Source: MWH-TA3 sp044353905
GTDB taxonomy: Bacteria; Actinomycetota; Actinomycetes; Actinomycetales; Microbacteriaceae
DNA length: 11,684 nucleotides
NCBI GenBank assembly: GCA_044353905.1
Contig: JBILBA010000029.1
Coordinates: 1 to 11,684, forward strand
Direction of reading: 5' to 3'
The notes under the pieces were generated by a model. The model ran no database searches. It was not told the DNA's origin and saw only the letters and a program-made list of their open reading frames with translations. Numbering within the stretch: the first letter of the stretch is position 1; each line of letters starts with the position of its first letter. Made by a program: the position numbers and the translations under genes. Positions 6,380 to 11,684 of this stretch are shown here, in pieces.

Positions 6380-7273
6380 ATGAAAACGGGAACCGAGGCG
6401 TTGTCGTCGCGGCTCGTGTCCAACCCGCTCCCTGATTCGCTGATTCTTCCGTCGGGGACGTCGTGGCCCCAAAGTCGATCCGATGTCGCCAAGCACCCCG
6501 AGTTGGAACTTTTAGGGACTCGTCGTGGTGCCGCGATCGAACGTCGACTCGAGAAAATTGTGGTCGAAGCGCGCGGGCGTGATGTCCCCGAGGTCACGAT
6601 TCTGCTCGTTGCAGAAGCACTCAACGTCGCACCATTCCCTGATTACATCATTGGGCGGCTTCGGCAGATGGCGGACAAGCTAGAAATCGTCTTTTTTGCC
6701 AGAGCACAGAGCGCGGCGGTTCTATCCGTGGTCGCGCAGCGAGTTCAATCATGGATTTCACCAACGTATATCCGGCCCGATCACGAGGGAATTGTTCGGG
6801 GAACCCGAAAGCGATTCCAATACGACCTCTACGTCACGCGGTGGTCTGGTGAGGACCACGCTCTGACGCCCATTCCCTATTTTGAAAATGATCGAACGAC
6901 GGACGGACTGATGGAGCGGTTCTCGCGTCACACGGGGATTCATGTGCCGCCGTCCGCCAGTGCCGAGGTCAAAAACGCGTCACTCGGGAAAGATCAACTC
7001 ACGCGCCTCGGAGAGCTCAAGAACAAGATGTCCCGATTGCGATCAATTCCCGGGCTTTCTCAACTTGCTGAATGGGCGTATTTCGTTGCGCGTCAACGCA
7101 TCCAGAAGGAAACGCCAGGGCCGCGCTGGGTGCTTACGGCGCCGGAAAGACGCGAGATCGTGGAGCGCTACCGCGAGTCGAATGCGCGATTCAAGAAGAT
7201 GTTGGGCGCCGCAGCACGCCGTGACGAATGGAAGCGATGGTTCGCGGAACTGGACGCACCTCTCAAGAAATAA
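6380..7273 (+). CDS. Sulfotransferase-like P-loop protein, paralog 1 (divergent, abnormal start)
   Basis: The coordinates give 297 aa from the first canonical start, but the same frame upstream (6344-6379) encodes VIGVRIVLLIGP, which aligns without gaps to the N-termini of the three sister proteins (for example MSKVRLLVHLGP). Starting at 6380 removes the first beta strand and half of the phosphate-binding loop GPMKTGT. No ATG, GTG or TTG occurs in frame between the stop at 6206 and 6380. The R-x7-S motif of the 3'-phosphate site is kept (R108/S116 counted from 6380), as is the C-terminal block with ERREIVERYRESNARF and EWKRWF. The sister signatures GDLWF and RIH are absent (SGTSWP and NASLG instead). 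It is either initiated at a near-cognate codon (ATC 6347), expressed truncated, or decaying. Sulfotransferase function is inferred from motifs. Confidence 0.72.
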   Translation: MKTGTEALSSRLVSNPLPDSLILPSGTSWPQSRSDVAKHPELELLGTRRGAAIERRLEKIVVEARGRDVPEVTILLVAEALNVAPFPDYIIGRLRQMADKLEIVFFARAQSAAVLSVVAQRVQSWISPTYIRPDHEGIVRGTRKRFQYDLYVTRWSGEDHALTPIPYFENDRTTDGLMERFSRHTGIHVPPSASAEVKNASLGKDQLTRLGELKNKMSRLRSIPGLSQLAEWAYFVARQRIQKETPGPRWVLTAPERREIVERYRESNARFKKMLGAAARRDEWKRWFAELDAPLKK

Positions 7274-7278
7274 GTCGG

Positions 7279-7284
7279 TAACAT
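7279..7284 (+). promoter_or_regulatory. Putative -10 element of tRNA-Ser(GCU)
   Basis: TAACAT lies in the 22-nt gap after paralog 1 and ends 11 nt before the tRNA, fitting a TAnnnT -10. No matching -35 at 16-18 nt is seen (it would lie in the end of paralog 1), so the tRNA could also be read from upstream. Confidence 0.3.
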
Positions 7285-7295
7285 GGACTGGTACG

Positions 7296-7384
7296 GGAGA
7301 CGTCGCATAGTTCGGCCTAGTGCACCACCCTGCTAAGGTGGAGTTCCCTTTAGGGAGCCGTGGGTTCAAATCCCACCGTCTCCG
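7296..7384 (+). tRNA. tRNA-Ser (anticodon GCU)
   Basis: A complete class II tRNA. The acceptor stem is GGAGACG (7296-7302) with CGTCTCC (7377-7383) and discriminator G7384. The D stem GCAT/GTGC has one G-T pair. The anticodon stem CCACC (7325-7329) / GGTGG (7337-7341) holds loop CTGCTAA with anticodon GCT at 7332-7334. The variable arm has a CCC/GGG stem (7346-7348, 7353-7355), and the T arm is GTGGG-TTCAAAT-CCCAC. Unlike the tRNA-Ser at 5024, CCA is not encoded (CTC follows), so it must be added after transcription. It reads AGU/AGC codons. It lies between two sulfotransferase-like paralogs on the same strand. Confidence 0.97.
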
Positions 7385-7430
7385 CTCGGTAACGATTGAC
7401 TGTGACACTCGGGTGTAGAGGAGAACCACC

Positions 7431-8447
7431 ATGGCGACCACCCGCGTAGTTGTTCACATCGGCCCAATGAAAACGGGAACGACCGCTCTTGGTGCATACT
7501 TTTCCGCCGCCCAACAAGCGGGCGTTCTCCCGTCCGGCGTCGTCTACCCTCTCGGAGATTTATGGTTTCCGGCATCGGGAAACATCACGAAACACGGACA
7601 GCTGGCGGATTTCCTGTATCCGGAGGGGCGACACAATTCGGGTCGAAAAACCCAGATTCGAACCCCGGACGACGTCGCGGCCAAGCTTCGCGACGTCGCG
7701 ACGTTTCTGGCGACCAAAAACGGTCCACGCGCCACCGCGGTATTCATCAGCGAAACGTTAGAGGGCCGGCCGAACGTCGAGAGCTTGGTGGAACTTCTGG
7801 CGGCTACGTTCGACGAGGTGGTCCTCGTGCTCGCCGTCCGTTCGCCAGTCGAAGCAGCACAATCACTACTTGTACACAAGATCAAAGACTGGCGGTTGGA
7901 CCACGTCGATTTCGATCTGTTTGGGATGCTCAAGAACAGCGACGGTTCACTCAGTTACGACTATCAGCGAATGATTTCCCGCTTTCGGAAGCTCTCCATC
8001 AGCGAATTTGTCTTGATCCCCTATTTCGAAGAGGAATCAGACGGATATGCGGTGGTGGATCGGTTCATGCACGTTGTCACGGGGAACCCGGCCCCTCGAC
8101 TCGACGGTGATTTCGGCTCGCGTCGAATCCACCCGAGCCTCCCGCTGTCGTCGCTGAAGCGCCTCGTCGCATTGAAAAAGCTGAATCGCCGGTTTGGCCG
8201 CCTCCCACTTTTCACCTCAATCGCTCAGTCGTTGTTCCGTCGAATCCTTACGGCGGACCGTGACAAGGTTGTGCGCGCGGGATTCAGCACCCGCTCGTCG
8301 GATTCCGGAGATTGGGTGATTTCGTCAGAGGAGCGTTCGCAGATACTGGCGCTTTACGGGAACCTCGGGGATGACCTTCGGAAGGCACTGGGGTCTCAAT
8401 CGACTCAGGCGGAATGGACTTCGTGGTTCAAGGCGACGGGCCTCTAG
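7431..8447 (+). CDS. Sulfotransferase-like P-loop protein, paralog 2
   Basis: The 338-aa protein begins with strand TTRVVVHI and the loop GPMKTGTTAL (11-20), the form taken by the 5'-phosphosulfate-binding loop of PAPS-dependent sulfotransferases. R137-x7-S145 in VRSPVEAAQSLL matches the 3'-phosphate site in spacing and in position after a hydrophobic strand. Between them is YPLGDLWF (39-46) followed by ITKH, shared with paralogs 3 and 4 at the same residue numbers. A RIHPS motif lies past the middle and a C-terminal WVISSEERSQ...EWTSWF block ends the protein. There is no signal peptide or membrane helix, so it should act in the cytoplasm. The start has GAGGAG (7418-7423) at 7 nt. The acceptor is unknown; a glycan is suggested by the adjacent LCP and glycosyltransferase genes. 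Sulfotransferase is the best guess, not proven. Confidence 0.78.
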   Translation: MATTRVVVHIGPMKTGTTALGAYFSAAQQAGVLPSGVVYPLGDLWFPASGNITKHGQLADFLYPEGRHNSGRKTQIRTPDDVAAKLRDVATFLATKNGPRATAVFISETLEGRPNVESLVELLAATFDEVVLVLAVRSPVEAAQSLLVHKIKDWRLDHVDFDLFGMLKNSDGSLSYDYQRMISRFRKLSISEFVLIPYFEEESDGYAVVDRFMHVVTGNPAPRLDGDFGSRRIHPSLPLSSLKRLVALKKLNRRFGRLPLFTSIAQSLFRRILTADRDKVVRAGFSTRSSDSGDWVISSEERSQILALYGNLGDDLRKALGSQSTQAEWTSWFKATGL

Positions 8448-9461
8448 ATGTCAAAGGTTCGACTTCTCGTCCACCTGGGACCGATGAAAACGGGTACGAG
8501 CGCTTTTGCGGCTCATCTCTCTCGCCGAGCATCAGCCGGAACCCTTCCGCCATCGGTGATTTATCCGACCGGAGATTTGTGGTTCTCGGCTCGAGGCGAC
8601 ATCGTGAAACATCACGACCTCGTCGAACTCGCGCCCGCACCACTGTATGGCGAGGGTGAACGCCGACGGACCACCGAGGCGACCCCCCAACTTCTGCGCG
8701 CGCGTTTCGCCGCGATTGCAACCGAGGCGGCCGCTCGAGGCGGGGAGGTCACGGTAGTGATGGTTTGCGAGATAGCTGATCAACGTGCCACTGCGGAACT
8801 TGGAAAAGTTCTGCGCGAGTACTTCGACTCGGTGGATTTTGTCATCGTCGCGCGCGACCAGACGAGCGCTATCCGGTCGCTTCTCGGACAGCAGATTCGG
8901 ATGTGGAATCGAACGGACGTCGATTCTCTCGATTCAGAGGACTTCACCCGCAAACACGCTCAGCGCGGGTCATATGACTATTCGCGGTTGTGGGACAAGT
9001 GGAACATCGGGTCGAAGGACTACACCGTGCACTTCGTTCCGTATCGGGACGGGGTCGGCGCGGACGATTTGTCACAAGACGTCTTCACCGCTGTTGGCTT
9101 CGGCGAGTTCCCGCACTCTCCAGAACTTCTCAACGGTGCGCGAATTCACTCGACTTTTTCCCGCGGACGAATGAGGGACTTGGCGACCATCAAACGTTGG
9201 GGGCGTCGCCTAGCCGCGATTCCCGGCGCCGGCGCCCTGAGTCGTTGGGTCTTCGATTCTGTGGTTCGTCGGGCTCACGCCGAGATTTCGCGGAAATCTG
9301 TCCACTCCCGTGACACATGGACGTTGTCGGAGTCTGAACGCACGTTTGTTCGAGAGCAGTACAAGGAATCGAATAATCAGTTTCGACTCAAGCTTGGTGC
9401 TGACGCCACGAACGCGCGATGGACGGAGTGGTTTTCACGCACGCTAGGTCCAACGACATGA
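8448..9461 (+). CDS. Sulfotransferase-like P-loop protein, paralog 3
   Basis: The 337-aa product is closely related to its neighbours. Its key residues sit at almost the same positions: loop GPMKTGTSAF (11-20), YPTGDLWF (39-46), DIVKHHDL (51-58), R136-x7-S144 in ARDQTSAIRSLL, then ARIHSTFS, and the tail WTLSESERTFVREQYKESNN with WTEWF at the end. ATG 8448 follows the paralog 2 stop (TAG 8445-8447) with no gap, and there is no strong ribosome site of its own, so translation is probably coupled. Its 3' end overlaps the paralog 4 start by 4 nt (ATGA). Predicted soluble. Sulfuryl transfer to a carbohydrate is inferred from the two nucleotide-site motifs and context. Confidence 0.78.
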   Translation: MSKVRLLVHLGPMKTGTSAFAAHLSRRASAGTLPPSVIYPTGDLWFSARGDIVKHHDLVELAPAPLYGEGERRRTTEATPQLLRARFAAIATEAAARGGEVTVVMVCEIADQRATAELGKVLREYFDSVDFVIVARDQTSAIRSLLGQQIRMWNRTDVDSLDSEDFTRKHAQRGSYDYSRLWDKWNIGSKDYTVHFVPYRDGVGADDLSQDVFTAVGFGEFPHSPELLNGARIHSTFSRGRMRDLATIKRWGRRLAAIPGAGALSRWVFDSVVRRAHAEISRKSVHSRDTWTLSESERTFVREQYKESNNQFRLKLGADATNARWTEWFSRTLGPTT

Positions 9462-10489
9462 CCGTAACCCGCGCACTCATCCACCTCGGGCCGATCAAGA
9501 CCGGAACCACCGCTCTGTCGCGCTATTTCACACTCACCAATAAATCAGGCACGACCCCGCAATCGATTATCTTTCCGACGGGCGATCTCTGGTTCGGCGA
9601 GAACGGCGATATTGTTCGCCAGCGTTACCAACTCGAAGCGTTGATGAGCAAATCCCACAGCCCACTGGGAAATCAGGCCGTTGCGTCACAGTCGGGAAGC
9701 AATCTTGATGTTGCCTTGGCCACCGTCTCTGACGCGCTTCGGTCGCGGCCAGTCGAGACCGCCACGGCGGTTTTCGTGGTGGAAACGGGTCTACCTCGCT
9801 TTGAGCCGCGGCTGCTGGACACCGTTTTGCGCCGCCATTTCGATGTCGTGGACTACTTGTTCATCGCGCGCCGCCAGGACAAACTCGTGGGATCGATTGT
9901 CGCCCAAAACATGAAAATGTGGGAAAAGAGATGGTCCACGCTGAGTCCACGGTTCGAGATGTCAAAGCTACCGCGTCTTCGCGATTTCGCCGCTCTCGAT
10001 TACGCCGCTCAATACCAACGATGGGCTGACGTTGTTGGCCAGGATAACCTCATCGTTGTGCCGTACGACGAGAACGACCAAGGCTCTTTCGGAACAATCG
10101 ATCGAATCTTTGAATTTGCGGACCTCGGAGCCGCACCTCGCATAGACGGCATCGACGGTTTGCGGATTCACCCGACCTTTTCCCCGTTCGGGATGAAGAA
10201 AATGGCGTGGCTGAAAACCATCACGCGTGTTGCGTGGCTGTGGCCTCCGTTTCGACCGCGTTTGACGGCGGTGTGGGATTCGTGGACGGTCAAGTACCAC
10301 AACCAAGCGCTCGCCGGCTTGCCGGACGCCGATGGGACTCCCTTCACCCCGTGGACGCTCTCACCAGCGGATCGTCGCTGGGTGATGCGTCGGTTTCTTC
10401 GGTCTAACCTCAAGTTACGGTCCATGCAGTCCTCGCACAGCGCGAGCTGGGATGAGTGGATCCGCCGAGCGGAAGACAATTCACGATGA
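9458..10489 (+). CDS. Sulfotransferase-like P-loop protein, paralog 4
   Basis: The 343-aa product has loop GPIKTGTTAL (11-20), FPTGDLWF (39-46), R138-x7-S146 in ARRQDKLVGSIV, LRIHPTFS, and the tail WTLSPADRRWVMRRFLRSN with DEWI near the C-terminus. The third loop residue is Ile instead of the Met of the other paralogs. The frame is open from ATG 9419 inside paralog 3, but ATG 9458 is chosen because it makes the N-terminus align exactly with paralogs 2 and 3 and creates an ATGA overlap with the upstream stop. A second ATGA overlap links it to the glycosyltransferase at 10486, so paralogs 2-4 and the glycosyltransferase form one coupled unit. Confidence 0.78.
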   Translation: MTVTRALIHLGPIKTGTTALSRYFTLTNKSGTTPQSIIFPTGDLWFGENGDIVRQRYQLEALMSKSHSPLGNQAVASQSGSNLDVALATVSDALRSRPVETATAVFVVETGLPRFEPRLLDTVLRRHFDVVDYLFIARRQDKLVGSIVAQNMKMWEKRWSTLSPRFEMSKLPRLRDFAALDYAAQYQRWADVVGQDNLIVVPYDENDQGSFGTIDRIFEFADLGAAPRIDGIDGLRIHPTFSPFGMKKMAWLKTITRVAWLWPPFRPRLTAVWDSWTVKYHNQALAGLPDADGTPFTPWTLSPADRRWVMRRFLRSNLKLRSMQSSHSASWDEWIRRAEDNSR

Positions 10490-11684
10490 CGAAACCTATT
10501 GCCCTTGACATCACCGCAATCGCGGAGATGAATTTCACGACCGGCGTGCAACGGGTGGTTCGTCAGTTCGTTGCGGCGAATCAGGGCGATATCGAGTTCA
10601 TTCGATTCGATTTCTCGACCAATGTCTGGCGGAGTGTCCCGGAACTCGGCGAGATTGTCGTTCGAGAGCAAAGCGGCGTCATTGCACAAGCCCGCGCCCG
10701 CGCGGAAAAAGCCTCGACCGCTCTCGTCGAGAATGCCAAAACCTCGTCGTGGCGCCACCTTCTGCGCGAGATTCCCATGGCGCGACCCGCATACCTTTGG
10801 CTGCGAAAGTTCATCGCTCGTTATCTGCAGGCACAGAAGGTGAATCACACCTACGTTCTCAAGGACCAGCCTGAGTGGCAGCCGAGTCCTGGACAGACGT
10901 ATCTGATGATGGACATTCCCATCAAATCGGCACACACATGGGCGATGTCCGACCTTTTCGACCGTAAGGCGATTCGTTCGGTTGTGTATGTGCATGATCT
11001 TTTTCCGTTGACCCACCCCGAACTCTTCGAACGCATCGGCCACGCCGAGGTTCGAAGCCTCCACCTTCAATACCTGGACGCAGTGGGTCGCGCGACGGAT
11101 GTCGTGACAAATTCTGAATTCACGTTGAGGCAGTACTCGCGGTTCTGTGAGTTGCTCGAGTCCACGACCGGACAAAACCGTTCCGTCGTTTATCTCCCCT
11201 GGCCCCACCTCAAAACCAGCGGTCGCCGTGACGATTCGCGGGCTAAAGCGATTTTCGGTGATGCGACGATTCGCGTGTTGCTCATCGGTCAACTGGACAC
11301 CCGCAAGAACTTTCGGGTGGTCGTTTCGGCGGTACGTGAACTTCTCGATAGCGGAGCAAATGTTCGATTGGGAATTCTCGCCGGCTACTCGGCCATGAGC
11401 GACTCCGGATTGCGGGCGGCAATCGACGCGTGTACTCCTGAACAGCGTTCGCGAATCAGCATCGAGGGAATCGTTTCCGATGCCGAACTGCTTGCGGTGT
11501 ACGACGCGGTCAATGTGGTCGCGATTCCGTCGCTGGCCGAGGGTTACGGACTGCCCGTTGTCGAAGCGCTTTCTCGCGGAAAGCGCGTGCTCGTGGCGAA
11601 CTCGACCGCCCTTCCGGAACTCGCGACGAAGTTTGACAACGATGCTGTGACCGTCATCGAACCGTTTGATGTCCAGGGTTGGGC
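10486..11684 (+). CDS. GT4-type glycosyltransferase (3' end outside window)
   Basis: The frame stays open from ATG 10486 to the window edge, giving 399 residues without a stop. The N-terminal Rossmann domain begins IALDITAIAEM, then TTGVQRVVRQF, typical of GT4 enzymes of polysaccharide clusters. YVHDLFPLTHPELF (168-181) and VTNSEFT follow. The C-terminal nucleotide-sugar domain shows IGQLDTRKNF (267-276) and the retaining-GT E-x7-E motif with Glu352 and Glu360 in EGYGLPVVEALSRG. It should add a sugar from a nucleotide donor at the cytoplasmic face. Residues about 55-130 look like a variable insert. The start overlaps the paralog 4 stop by 4 nt (ATGA), so the enzyme is very likely made with the sulfotransferase-like proteins. 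Donor and acceptor are unknown. Only a short C-terminal part should be missing. Confidence 0.88.
   Translation, partial: MTKPIALDITAIAEMNFTTGVQRVVRQFVAANQGDIEFIRFDFSTNVWRSVPELGEIVVREQSGVIAQARARAEKASTALVENAKTSSWRHLLREIPMARPAYLWLRKFIARYLQAQKVNHTYVLKDQPEWQPSPGQTYLMMDIPIKSAHTWAMSDLFDRKAIRSVVYVHDLFPLTHPELFERIGHAEVRSLHLQYLDAVGRATDVVTNSEFTLRQYSRFCELLESTTGQNRSVVYLPWPHLKTSGRRDDSRAKAIFGDATIRVLLIGQLDTRKNFRVVVSAVRELLDSGANVRLGILAGYSAMSDSGLRAAIDACTPEQRSRISIEGIVSDAELLAVYDAVNVVAIPSLAEGYGLPVVEALSRGKRVLVANSTALPELATKFDNDAVTVIEPFDVQGW

Noticed and set aside
7396..7401. TTGACT as a -35 of a paralog 2 promoter
   Set aside because: No TAnnnT element lies at 16-19 nt spacing; the nearest candidates are 12-14 nt away.
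7405..7416. Hairpin ACAC-TCGG-GTGT after tRNA-Ser(GCU) as a terminator
   Set aside because: A 4-bp stem without a following T-run is too weak to call; it is directly upstream of the paralog 2 ribosome site.
9419..9457. Paralog 4 start at ATG 9419
   Set aside because: It would add 13 residues absent from paralogs 2 and 3; ATG 9458 aligns exactly and forms an ATGA overlap.
10168..11292. Long minus-strand open frame of 374 codons
   Set aside because: It lies opposite paralog 4 and the glycosyltransferase, both of which have clear family motifs on the plus strand; the antisense translation shows no recognisable domain.
1..11684. CRISPR arrays, insertion sequences, rRNA genes
   Set aside because: I saw no regularly spaced repeats, transposase frames or rRNA segments in the window.

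Overview
This window looks like chromosomal DNA from an actinobacterium of moderate GC, probably a Microbacteriaceae-like member of the Micrococcales. The evidence is the PhoY-like PhoU, an actinobacterial pheA-serS-HAD gene order, a LytR-CpsA-Psr (LCP) cell-wall protein, ATGA-type gene overlaps, and -10 elements of the TAnnCT type. The lineage is an inference from gene content; no rRNA marker is present.

Left part (1-5111) is housekeeping. phoU (122-781) converges on a small GNAT acetyltransferase gene (778-1050, minus) and their stop codons share a CTAG. A lipoprotein D,D-carboxypeptidase of the VanY/M15B type (1154-1921) follows. Then come pheA (prephenate dehydratase), serS (seryl-tRNA synthetase) and a Cof-type HAD phosphatase, packed with 2-nt spacing and a short overlap. 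A tRNA-Ser(UGA) gene follows at 5024-5111.

Right part (5130-11684) is a probable cell-surface glycan locus. An LCP-family glycopolymer ligase gene starts 18 nt after the tRNA. Four tandem paralogous P-loop proteins follow, at 6380-7273 (homology from about 6344), 7431-8447, 8448-9461 and 9458-10489. Each carries a 5'-PSB-like loop (GPMKTGT or GPIKTGT) and an Arg-x7-Ser motif in the place of the 3'-phosphate-binding motif of PAPS-dependent sulfotransferases. The last paralog overlaps a GT4-type glycosyltransferase gene that runs off the right edge. A second serine tRNA, tRNA-Ser(GCU) at 7296-7384, lies between paralogs 1 and 2.

Most interesting are the four-copy sulfotransferase-like array next to an LCP ligase and a glycosyltransferase, suggesting a sulfated or otherwise decorated wall glycopolymer, and the first paralog, which has no canonical start codon where its homology begins. 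PAPS synthesis genes are not in the window, so sulfation is inferred from motifs only.
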